From contig DCUS01000147.1 of NCBI GenBank assembly GCA_002327885.1, positions 1-7,767 on the forward strand: 7,767 bases of DNA, given 5' to 3'. The notes below the pieces were generated by a model. The model did not search any database. It was not told where the DNA came from and saw only the letters and a list, made by a program, of their open reading frames with translations. Shown one piece after another: positions 1-4,856 of the stretch (positions within the stretch are counted from its first letter, which is position 1; every line of letters begins with the position of its first letter). Source of the DNA: Syntrophaceae bacterium UBA2208 (GTDB lineage Bacteria; Desulfobacterota; BSN033; UBA1163). The position numbers were made by a program, and so were the translations under genes.

Positions 1-143
1 ATTCCAGATCCGTGAGGTCCCAGAGCCACTCCGGCAATGAGAAATCCAACGATCGAAGATACCTTCAATTTTTGAAGAACGAAGACAACGAAGGCAGAAA
101 CCCCGAAAATGATAAATAATGTTTTCAGAAATGCAAGTTCCAT
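1..143 (-). CDS. CPA2/Kef-type monovalent cation:proton antiporter, N-terminal fragment
   Basis: Read on the minus strand from ATG at 143-141, this gives 47 codons with no stop before the window edge; the rest lies outside. The peptide starts MELAFLKTLFIIFGVSAFVV and continues with a hydrophobic helix, then VSSIVGFLIAGVALGPHGSG. The short first helix, followed by a VGFLIAG-x-x-LGP-x-G signature, is typical of the first two membrane segments of KefB/KefC-like (CPA2) potassium or sodium/proton antiporters of the inner membrane. An AGGGA Shine-Dalgarno (154-150) sits 6 nt before the ATG. It is divergent from the tat operon. Whether C-terminal TrkA-N/RCK domains exist cannot be seen, so Kef proper and simpler NapA-like antiporters cannot be told apart. 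Confidence 0.8.
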   Translation of the reverse strand, partial: MELAFLKTLFIIFGVSAFVVFVLQKLKVSSIVGFLIAGVALGPHGSG

Positions 144-162
144 CGCTAATCCCTAAATAACC

Positions 163-168
163 ATTATA
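163..168 (-). promoter_or_regulatory. Candidate -10 box for the antiporter gene
   Basis: On the minus strand this hexamer reads TATAAT, a perfect sigma-70 -10 consensus inside an AT-rich stretch (about 155-200). It would place the transcription start near 156, just before the AGGGA ribosome site. No good -35 lies at 16-18 nt; TTGTTA is about 22 nt upstream. The promoter call therefore rests on the -10 alone. Confidence 0.35.
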
Positions 169-205
169 ACCTAAATTTAAAGATATTTTTTAACAATTTA
201 TAGTT

Positions 206-241
206 GATGCATTCGTAAAAAGTCCAACCACGTGTCATTGC
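206..241 (+). repeat. Dispersed repeat fragment, related to the arms of the 3698-3976 palindrome
   Basis: Positions 213-241 match 3790-3818 over 29 bases with one mismatch (the shared core begins TCGTAAAAAGTCC and ends GTGTCATTGC). The left end, 206-222 (GATGCATTCGTAAAAAG), also matches the reverse complement of 3909-3925 at 15 of 17 positions. This is therefore the arm of an interspersed repeat family also found in the 3.7-4.0 kb spacer, here without its partner arm. It does not code. Confidence 0.8.
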
Positions 242-260
242 CTGCCTGCGGTAGGCAGGC
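240..260. repeat. GCCTGCCT palindromic repeat, copy 1
   Basis: Arms GCCTGCCT (240-247) and AGGCAGGC (253-260) are perfect reverse complements around the 5-nt loop GCGGT. The palindrome directly abuts the dispersed repeat ending at 241. Two relatives occur at 2267-2287 and 3622-3647. No T-tract follows, so it is not an obvious intrinsic terminator. Confidence 0.85.
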
Positions 261-289
261 GTTCAGACAAGTATTGCATTTCCTTCATT

Positions 290-312
290 GCGACACAGTC
301 TCAGCGAGGAGC
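290..312 (+). repeat. CGACACAGTCTC repeat end plus GCGAGGAGC motif
   Basis: CGACACAGTCTC (291-302) is identical to the reverse complement of 3698-3709, and its core GACACAGTCTC also occurs at 3966-3976; these are the two ends of the large palindrome. It is followed at 304-312 by GCGAGGAGC, identical to 3817-3825 in an inner arm. The spacer upstream of tat thus contains both an end and an inner-arm fragment of the same repeat family in a rearranged order. Confidence 0.7.
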
Positions 313-344
313 GGGGAGGACCGACCGGCCGGCTTAACCCCCCA

Positions 345-374
345 TTGCAAAGGGAAGAAAAATTATGATATAAA
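345..374 (+). promoter_or_regulatory. Weak candidate promoter of the tat-radC operon
   Basis: TTGCAA (345-350) and TATAAA (369-374) are separated by 18 nt and resemble sigma-70 -35 and -10 boxes. An overlapping TATGAT (364-369) is a better -10 but leaves only 13 nt from TTGCAA. Transcription would start near 381, at the Shine-Dalgarno, giving a very short leader. This rests on motif likeness only. Confidence 0.3.
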
Positions 375-381
375 ACTTTTC

Positions 382-387
382 AGGAGG
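382..387 (+). promoter_or_regulatory. Ribosome binding site of the TatA/B-type gene
   Basis: A perfect AGGAGG lies 4 nt before the ATG at 392. It fixes the start of the first gene of the tat operon. Confidence 0.8.
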
Positions 388-391
388 ATTT

Positions 392-793
392 ATGTTTAAT
401 ATTGGGGTCCCGGAACTCTTGATTATCGTAGCCATTGCCTTGATCGTTTTCGGCCCAAATAAACTTCCAGAACTGGCCAAGGCTTTTGGGAGGGCCATGA
501 GGGAGTTTAAAAAGGCGACCGACGAAGTGAAAGAAAGTTTTGAGGCTGAGACGAAGGATTTAGAAGAGATTAAACATACCCTGACCGATGAGAATCTCCT
601 GGCAGATTTAGCGGAACAGGTTTCTTCTCCGGAGCCCACGGCAGAAGAGACATCCACACAACAAGAGGAGCTTGCTCCTGCTGAGACTCCACCCGTCGAA
701 GAGACTTCCGGCCAAACCGAATGGGAAAACACGGAAGAGAAAAAGGAAGTGAAACCCGAAGGGGAAAAAGAGGGGATTCCACCCCATGGATGA
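392..793 (+). CDS. tatB: Twin-arginine translocase TatA/TatB-family subunit, TatB-like
   Basis: This is a membrane component of the Tat system, which exports folded proteins bearing RR signal peptides. The 133-residue protein begins MFNIGVPELLIIVAIALIVF: a short N-out helix at about 6-20, the FGP hinge at 20-22, then the amphipathic helix KLPELAKAFGRAMREFKKA (24-42). The polar residue in the membrane helix is Glu8, as in TatB, whereas TatA usually has Gln there. The FGPNKLPELAKA hinge, however, resembles TatA. Residues from about 45 form an acidic, Pro/Glu/Thr-rich tail that is probably disordered. TatC follows with an 8-nt overlap. No second TatA-like gene is in the window, so this could act as TatB with a remote TatA, or as a bifunctional subunit. 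The family is certain; the A/B subtype is less so. Confidence 0.93.
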   Translation: MFNIGVPELLIIVAIALIVFGPNKLPELAKAFGRAMREFKKATDEVKESFEAETKDLEEIKHTLTDENLLADLAEQVSSPEPTAEETSTQQEELAPAETPPVEETSGQTEWENTEEKKEVKPEGEKEGIPPHG

Positions 794-1559
794 GAAGAAA
801 CTCCCCCTCACCTCTCACCTCCAGGAATTGAGAAAGCGACTCATTCTCTCCTTTATCGCGATCGGGTTGGGTTTTTTTATTTGCTATGCCCTTAAAGAGC
901 CTCTCTTCGACATCCTCGCCGCACCGCTCATGAAAATGATGCCCGATGGGGGAGCGCTCATATTCATCAGTGTGGCCGAGGCATTCTTTACCTATATGAA
1001 GGTGGCCTTCCTTGCAGGGATCATTCTAACCTCCCCTTTCGTTCTCTACCAAATCTGGGCTTTTGTTGCGCCGGGTCTCTATCAAAAAGAGAAAAAATAT
1101 GTGATCCCTTTTGTTCTGGGTGGGTCGTTCTTTTTTGCTTTCGGGATTCTCTTCGGGTATTTCATTGCCATTCCTGTCGGGTTCAAGTTTCTCTTAGGAT
1201 ACGCCACGGACTTCATCAAACCCATGCCAAGCATGAAAGAATACCTCTCTTTCAGCATCAAGTTTTTGTTCGCCTTCGGTCTGGTTTTTGAATTCCCTGT
1301 CGTCTTGGTGCTTCTGGCAAGGATGGGGGTGGTCGATGCAAAGACATTAGCCCAAAAGAGGAAATATGCCATTCTCCTGATCTTTATCTTTGCCGCCGTG
1401 ATGACCCCACCCGATATCATTTCTCAGGTGCTGATGGCTCTTCCTCTCATCGGGCTCTATGAATTAAGCATCCTGCTTTCGAAAATTTTCGGAAAAAAAT
1501 TGCTATCCGTCCCTGCCGAAGGAGATATTAAACAGGAAGAACCCCCTGCTTCCACTTGA
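786..1559 (+). CDS. tatC: Sec-independent protein translocase subunit TatC
   Basis: TatC is the polytopic receptor that binds the twin-arginine signal peptide and recruits TatB/TatA. The 257 residues match the usual family length, and about six membrane segments are visible (roughly 18-38, 70-92, 106-133, 155-178, 193-208, 212-232). Family motifs are present: N-terminal HLQELRKRL (11-19) with the conserved Glu14 and Arg pair; SPFVLYQIWAFVAPGLYQKE (83-102) in the first cytoplasmic loop, site of signal-peptide contact; FEFPV (168-172) with the intramembrane Glu169; and MTPPD (206-210). The short charged C-terminus (about 240-257) is not conserved in the family. The gene starts inside the upstream tat gene (8-nt overlap), with AGGGG (771-775) 10 nt before the ATG, indicating translational coupling. 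Confidence 0.97.
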   Translation: MDEKKLPLTSHLQELRKRLILSFIAIGLGFFICYALKEPLFDILAAPLMKMMPDGGALIFISVAEAFFTYMKVAFLAGIILTSPFVLYQIWAFVAPGLYQKEKKYVIPFVLGGSFFFAFGILFGYFIAIPVGFKFLLGYATDFIKPMPSMKEYLSFSIKFLFAFGLVFEFPVVLVLLARMGVVDAKTLAQKRKYAILLIFIFAAVMTPPDIISQVLMALPLIGLYELSILLSKIFGKKLLSVPAEGDIKQEEPPAST

Positions 1560-1565
1560 TCAACC

Positions 1566-2255
1566 ATGGATGAGTCTTCTTACAAGATCACACGATGGCC
1601 CAAAAAGGAGAGACCCAGAGAACGGCTTCTTCAACAGGGCCCCCAACCCCTCACGGAAGCAGAACTCCTGGGCATTTTAATCGGAAAGGGGACGAGAAAG
1701 AAGACCGCCATTGATTTGGCAAGGGAGCTCTTGGATCAATATGAATCTCTTCAGAAACTCTTCTCCCGTTCCCCTTCTGAGTTGATGAAGGTGAAGGGGA
1801 TCGGGTCTGCAAAGGCCGCTATTCTCTCCGCCGCCTTTGAGCTGGTGAGAAGGTTTCAATCCCAAAGCCATATTCCAAAAGCGTCTTTCAAGCGATCTTC
1901 TGATGTGGCAAACCATTATCTTCCTCTCATGAGAGATTTAAGGAAAGAGATCTTCAAAGTCCTTCTTCTCAACCGAGCGAATCGTTTGATAAAGGAAGCG
2001 ACCATCTCGGAGGGGACTCTTGAGGCGAGCATCGTTCATCCCCGGGATGTTTTTCACGAAGCTCTTTTAGAACTTGCATCTGGAATTATTTTGATCCACA
2101 ATCACCCGAGTGGAAATCCGAGCCCGAGTGAAGAGGACCTCCGAATGACCAAACAATTAGTAGAGGCGGGCCGCCTTCTCGGGATCAAAGTTTATGATCA
2201 TATCATCCTGGCAGGGGAGAGTTATCGAAGCCTCGCCGATGAAGGCCTGATTTAA
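1566..2255 (+). CDS. radC: RadC/JAB-domain protein (UPF0758 family)
   Basis: The 229 residues are a normal length for RadC. The N-terminal part (about 12-95) carries the helix-hairpin-helix core, with MKVKGIGSAKA (74-84) as the DNA-binding type hairpin. The C-terminal part is the JAMM/MPN+ metalloprotease-like fold: HNHPSGNPSPSEED (178-191) gives the H-x-H-x10-D zinc motif (His178, His180, Asp191), with Glu128 as the probable catalytic acid. The family is named for a supposed DNA repair role that is not well supported; its true activity is unsettled. The ATG is only 6 nt after the tatC stop, and there is no clear Shine-Dalgarno, so translation is probably coupled to tatC. Placement in a tat operon gives no obvious functional link. 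Confidence 0.95.
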   Translation: MDESSYKITRWPKKERPRERLLQQGPQPLTEAELLGILIGKGTRKKTAIDLARELLDQYESLQKLFSRSPSELMKVKGIGSAKAAILSAAFELVRRFQSQSHIPKASFKRSSDVANHYLPLMRDLRKEIFKVLLLNRANRLIKEATISEGTLEASIVHPRDVFHEALLELASGIILIHNHPSGNPSPSEEDLRMTKQLVEAGRLLGIKVYDHIILAGESYRSLADEGLI

Positions 2256-2266
2256 ATTCGGATTTC

Positions 2267-2287
2267 GCCTGCCTACCGGCAGGCAGG
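2267..2287. repeat. GCCTGCC palindromic repeat, copy 2
   Basis: GCCTGCC (2267-2273) and GGCAGGC (2278-2284) pair around TACC; a register-shifted pairing (2268-2274 with 2281-2287) is also possible. It lies 11 nt after the radC stop. The hairpin could slow RNA decay or weakly terminate, but no T-tract follows. It belongs to the same family as 240-260 and 3622-3647. Confidence 0.85.
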
Positions 2288-2290
2288 GAA

Positions 2291-2361
2291 TGCGGAATCC
2301 GGAATGAAGAAATAGAAGAATTAAAAATTTAAACTCCGTAATGCGCAATCACCATTCCGCA
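2291..2361. repeat. Inverted repeat TGCGGAAT/ATTCCGCA before the ATP-grasp gene
   Basis: TGCGGAAT (2291-2298) and ATTCCGCA (2354-2361) are perfect 8-bp inverted copies about 55 nt apart; the right copy ends 2 nt before the ATG at 2364. A further related word, GGAATG, follows the left arm. No Shine-Dalgarno is visible between the arm and the start codon, so the repeat occupies the place where the ribosome site would be. Function unknown. Confidence 0.5.
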
Positions 2362-2363
2362 AT

Positions 2364-3533
2364 ATGAAGAGCGTTCTGGTCACGGATGGACATTTTAGAA
2401 AAACATTGGCCGTGGTTCGGTCCCTGGGTCGGAAGGGAATTTCTGTCACCGTTGGAGAACGGACATTTCTCAATACCTCTTTTTTATCAAAATATTGTGC
2501 CCGGCGTCTCATCTATCCTTCACCACGGCGATCCCCGGATCAATTTGTTGAATTTCTCCTAACAGAGATTAAAAAAAACCGTTACCATTGCCTTTTCCCG
2601 ATGGAGGAGGAAACCTTGCTTTTACTGGCAAAACATCATTCCGAGATCTCCCAACATACTTACTTCCTCGGCCCTGATTTGAAGAAAATCGAATTTGTTC
2701 GGGATAAAAGAAATCTGATTCAGTTTGCGGAGGCCCATGGAATCCCAACGCCAAAGACATATTATTCCCCTCCCACGGTTGCCCTTCCTCCCTGGGGGGG
2801 AGGGGAAGGGGAGGGCTATGTCATCAAACCTCGAATCAGTTCCGGGGCCTTTGGTATTGTCTATGTAAAAAAAAAGGAGGATTTGATTAGCGCTTATCAA
2901 AGTGTCCACGAACGATACCCTTTTCCGATCATTCAAGAATGGATTCCTGATGGAGGAGGGACCTTTGGGTTCGCCGCTCTTTTTGATGAGGCTTCAAACA
3001 TTAAGGCTGCCTTTATTCACAAAAAGTTGAGAATGTATCCCGTTCCGGGGGGCCCTAGCACACTGCGGGAGGGGGTGGAACATCCTCAAATTATGGAATT
3101 GGGCTTATCGCTCCTTAAATTATTAAACTGGGTAGGTGTCGGCATGGCCGAATTCAAAGTGGACCCAAGAGATGGAGTCCCAAAGCTGATGGAACTCAAT
3201 CCCCGTTTCTGGGGTTCGCTGCAACTGGCGATTATTTCAGGGGTTGATTTTCCCTATCTCATTCTGAGGATGTCCCAGGGGGAGAATTTTGAACCTGTTC
3301 TTCACTATGAAGCGGGAAAGCGATGTCGCTGGCTCCTCTTGGGTGATCTCCTCCATTTTCTTAATCATCCCAACCGGTTTCATCTCCATCCCTCCTTCTT
3401 TCATTTCTTTGACCCCCATACTTCGGATGATATTATTTCAAAAGATGATCCGCTTCCTCTGTTGGGATCGGCGGCGACTCTTTTCACCTTCCTCTACGAC
3501 CCGGAGATGAAACGATTTTTAGAAAAGCGATAG
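2364..3533 (+). CDS. ATP-grasp domain protein (carboxylate-amine ligase type)
   Basis: ATP-grasp ligases activate a carboxylate as acyl phosphate and join it to an amine or thiol; this one's substrate is unknown. The 389 residues show an N-terminal Rossmann-like domain (MKSVLVTDGHFRKTLAVVRS at 1-20), a linker ending HGIPTPKTY (125-133), the ATP-binding strand YVIKPR with Lys155 followed by a glycine-containing loop (SSGAFG, 159-164), QEW (191-193) at the hinge, and the metal-binding end MAEFK (Glu263) and MELNPRFWGS (Glu277, Asn279). A C-terminal extension of about 90 residues, rich in His/Phe/Leu, is unplaced. Similar ligases are often found in surface polysaccharide loci. The ATG has no clear Shine-Dalgarno, but the next in-frame Met is residue 80 and the N-terminus is complete. 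Residues about 140-151 (ALPPWGGGEGEG) come from a G-rich repeat inserted in frame. Confidence 0.88.
   Translation: MKSVLVTDGHFRKTLAVVRSLGRKGISVTVGERTFLNTSFLSKYCARRLIYPSPRRSPDQFVEFLLTEIKKNRYHCLFPMEEETLLLLAKHHSEISQHTYFLGPDLKKIEFVRDKRNLIQFAEAHGIPTPKTYYSPPTVALPPWGGGEGEGYVIKPRISSGAFGIVYVKKKEDLISAYQSVHERYPFPIIQEWIPDGGGTFGFAALFDEASNIKAAFIHKKLRMYPVPGGPSTLREGVEHPQIMELGLSLLKLLNWVGVGMAEFKVDPRDGVPKLMELNPRFWGSLQLAIISGVDFPYLILRMSQGENFEPVLHYEAGKRCRWLLLGDLLHFLNHPNRFHLHPSFFHFFDPHTSDDIISKDDPLPLLGSAATLFTFLYDPEMKRFLEKR
2782..2815 (+). repeat. G-rich hairpin repeat inside the ATP-grasp gene, with G-quadruplex potential
   Basis: CCCTTCCTCCC (2782-2792) is an imperfect inverted copy of GGGGAGGGGAAGGG (within 2797-2810). 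The right half contains four G-tracts (2794-2800, 2802-2805, 2808-2811, 2813-2815) with 1-2 nt loops, the pattern of a G-quadruplex. It encodes the Pro/Gly-rich LPPWGGGEGEG just before the ATP-binding strand, in a surface linker of the fold. A hairpin of the same CTCCC/GGGGGGAGG style can be rebuilt in the 3.7-4.0 kb spacer, which suggests a repeat of the same family landed in the gene without breaking the frame. Confidence 0.65.
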
Positions 3534-3573
3534 ACATCATGCTTCGAGTTACGAGTTACAAGCTAAAAACCTG

Positions 3574-3599
3574 AAACACGAAAATTTTCCGAAGTGTTT
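3574..3599. repeat. Small hairpin after the ATP-grasp gene
   Basis: AAACAC (3574-3579) pairs with GTGTTT (3594-3599) around a 14-nt loop that itself contains the palindrome GAAAATTTTC. It lies 40 nt after the stop codon. Without a strong GC stem or T-tract, a terminator role is only possible. Confidence 0.4.
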
Positions 3600-3621
3600 G
3601 GGTTAAGGTGATGGCTACGAA

Positions 3622-3647
3622 GCCCCTGCCTGCCAGCAGGCAGGGGC
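3622..3647. repeat. GCCCCTGCCTGC palindromic repeat, copy 3
   Basis: Twelve-base perfect arms GCCCCTGCCTGC (3622-3633) and GCAGGCAGGGGC (3636-3647) flank the 2-nt spacer CA. This is the longest and most stable of the three GCCTGCC-type palindromes in the window. Being nearly uninterrupted, it could extrude as a cruciform in DNA or form a very stable RNA hairpin; no T-tract follows. Confidence 0.9.
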
Positions 3648-3683
3648 GGGGGTGGACACCAGTGATTACCCCCCCCACCTTCA

Positions 3684-3988
3684 TCCTCCCCCGCCAGGAG
3701 ACTGTGTCGTAATTGGGTGAATGCTGTGTTTGTCATTCTGAACGAAGTGAAGAATCTAATGATTTCAACTGAATCTATTATAGATGGTCTCGTAAAAAGT
3801 CCAGCCACGTGTCATTGCGAGGAGCTTAGCGACGAAGCAATCCCATAAAATCAAGCACTTAAAAAATACGAGATTGCTTCGCTTCGCTCGCAAAGACCAC
3901 TTTGGGGGCTTTTTACGGATTCATCTTATATAGATTCTTCGGCTTTCGCCTCAGAATGACATTATGACACAGTCTCCAGGGGGGAGGA
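3684..3988. repeat. C/G-rich hairpin repeat split by an inserted element
   Basis: TCCTCCCCC (3684-3692) and GGGGGAGGA (3980-3988) are perfect reverse complements lying on either side of the nested palindrome. CAG occurs at both junctions (3695-3697 and 3977-3979). Deleting 3698-3979, which is the element plus one CAG, leaves TCCTCCCCC, a short GCCAG-containing loop and GGGGGAGGA, a compact hairpin like that in the ATP-grasp gene. This is best read as the pre-insertion target site. Confidence 0.6.
3698..3976. mobile_element. MITE-like nested palindromic element, non-coding, about 279 bp
   Basis: Three sets of inverted arms are nested about one centre. Outer: GAGACTGTGTC-G-TAAT (3698-3713) against ATTA-T-GACACAGTCTC (3961-3976), one mismatch in 16. 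Middle: GTCATTCTGA...GAAGAATCTA (3732-3758) against TAGATTCTTC...TCAGAATGAC (3931-3960). Inner: CGTAAAAAG (3791-3799) against CTTTTTACG (3909-3917), then TTGCGAGGAGC...GAAGCAATC (3816-3842) against GATTGCTTCG...GCTCGC (3872-3891), leaving about 29 nt of loop. There is no open frame for a transposase. Terminal inverted repeats, a possible 3-bp CAG duplication and an internal-repeat fold fit a miniature element moved in trans, or a composite of stacked small repeats. RNA from it could form one long imperfect hairpin. Confidence 0.6.
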
Positions 3989-4028
3989 GATTTTATTATT
4001 TTCTGAACAATTTGATAAGGACCTCTTC

Positions 4029-4856
4029 ATGAAAAACATTTTAACGGTGGACGTGGAGGACTGGTATCATATCTGTGATATCGAACATATTCTCCCGCCT
4101 TCACGCTGGGATCAATGTGAAAGTCGAATCTTGGGGAATATGGAGAAGATCCTCACCCTTTTTAGCCATTTTAAAGTGCAAGCCACCTTCTTCATTCTTG
4201 GATACATTGCAGAAAGAACCCCCGAGATCGTGAAGATGATTTGTTCCGAAGGGCATGAAATCGCCTCCCATGGTTATGGTCATGTTCAGGTGTACAAACA
4301 AACCGAGGAGGAGTTTCTTCAAGACCTCCTCCGATCCAAAATCCTGATGGAAGGGATGATGGGTGAGAAAATGATTGGTTATCGGGCACCGGAGTGGTCG
4401 ATCTGTAGCGGGAAAAAAAATTCTTATTGGGCCCTCGACCTCCTGGCTCAGCATGGATTTCTCTACGATTCGAGCATTGCTCCGCTTCGGTTTATCGGGA
4501 TTCCCAGGGCTCCGACGATCCCCTATCCCCTCACCACGTCCTACGGTGAAATCAAAGAGTTTCCTCCCCTGGTGATGCGATCTCCTCTCGGAAATCTGCC
4601 CATCGGCGGCGGATGGGGGTTGAGAATATTTCCTTATCGAAGGATTCGGAACACCATCGACCGACTGAATCGTCTTGGCCACCCTGCCATCATCTTCTGC
4701 CACCCTTCTGAGTTTGACTCCTTTTCTCCGCCCCTCACTCTTCCATGGATCAAACGATTTGTTTGTTACGGGAAGATCAGGACAACGGAAGAACGATTGA
4801 TTCGGCTTCTTAGCGATTTTGAATTCACGATGATGAGGAGGGCCCTTCTTGGATAG
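4029..4856 (+). CDS. Polysaccharide deacetylase, NodB fold, DUF3473/XrtA-associated type
   Basis: Carbohydrate esterase family 4 enzymes remove N-acetyl groups from polymeric or lipid-linked amino sugars with a divalent metal. In 275 residues the family motifs run in order: TVDVEDW (6-12) with the catalytic/metal aspartates, QATFFILGYIAER (51-63), HEIASHGYGH (76-85) with metal His81 and His85, GYRAPEWSI (117-125), WALDLLAQHGFLYDSSIAP (134-152), and FCHPSEFD (223-230) with His225. The DVEDW start, the GFLYDSS segment and the C-terminal TTEERL...LLSDFEF (252-266) resemble deacetylases of exosortase (XrtA/PEP-CTERM) polysaccharide loci, although no exosortase is in view. There is no signal peptide, so it is probably cytoplasmic. 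AAGGA at 4017-4021 supports the ATG. Its end overlaps the glycosyltransferase by 8 nt. Confidence 0.92.
   Translation: MKNILTVDVEDWYHICDIEHILPPSRWDQCESRILGNMEKILTLFSHFKVQATFFILGYIAERTPEIVKMICSEGHEIASHGYGHVQVYKQTEEEFLQDLLRSKILMEGMMGEKMIGYRAPEWSICSGKKNSYWALDLLAQHGFLYDSSIAPLRFIGIPRAPTIPYPLTTSYGEIKEFPPLVMRSPLGNLPIGGGWGLRIFPYRRIRNTIDRLNRLGHPAIIFCHPSEFDSFSPPLTLPWIKRFVCYGKIRTTEERLIRLLSDFEFTMMRRALLG
4836..4842 (+). promoter_or_regulatory. Ribosome binding site deciding a TTG start
   Basis: AGGAGGG lies 6 nt before TTG at 4849, inside the end of the deacetylase gene. With no ATG or GTG nearby that would give the conserved N-terminus, this near-perfect site supports TTG as the glycosyltransferase start. 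Confidence 0.75.

Larger units (their letters stand above)
3534..4028. other. 495-nt gene-free spacer built of palindromic repeats
   Basis: No credible gene lies here; open frames on either strand merely read through repeats. In order it holds a small AAACAC/GTGTTT hairpin (3574-3599), a long GC-rich palindrome (3622-3647), the left half of a C/G-rich hairpin (3684-3697), a large nested palindrome (3698-3976), the right half of that hairpin (to 3988), and an AT-rich leader ending in the Shine-Dalgarno AAGGA (4017-4021), 7 nt before the deacetylase ATG. No clean sigma-70 promoter was found, although one should lie here for the downstream operon. Confidence 0.75.

Noticed and set aside
334..818. 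Minus-strand open frames opposite the tat gene
   Set aside because: Low-complexity Ser/Val/Cys- or Phe/Leu-rich peptides opposite a gene with a perfect ribosome site and family motifs.
2266..2288. GC-rich hairpin after radC as an intrinsic terminator
   Set aside because: No run of T follows the stem; it fits the dispersed palindrome family better.
3563..3808. Minus-strand open frame of 81 codons in the repeat spacer
   Set aside because: It reads straight through the palindromes and the element end, giving an LPAGRQG-type peptide typical of repeat-derived false genes.
3684..3988. CRISPR array or tandem repeat
   Set aside because: Repeats are inverted and nested about one centre, not direct and regularly spaced, and there are no spacers or cas genes.
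3994..3999. TATTAT as a -10 box for the deacetylase operon
   Set aside because: No plausible -35 lies 16-18 nt upstream, where the position is taken by the element end; AT-richness alone explains the match.
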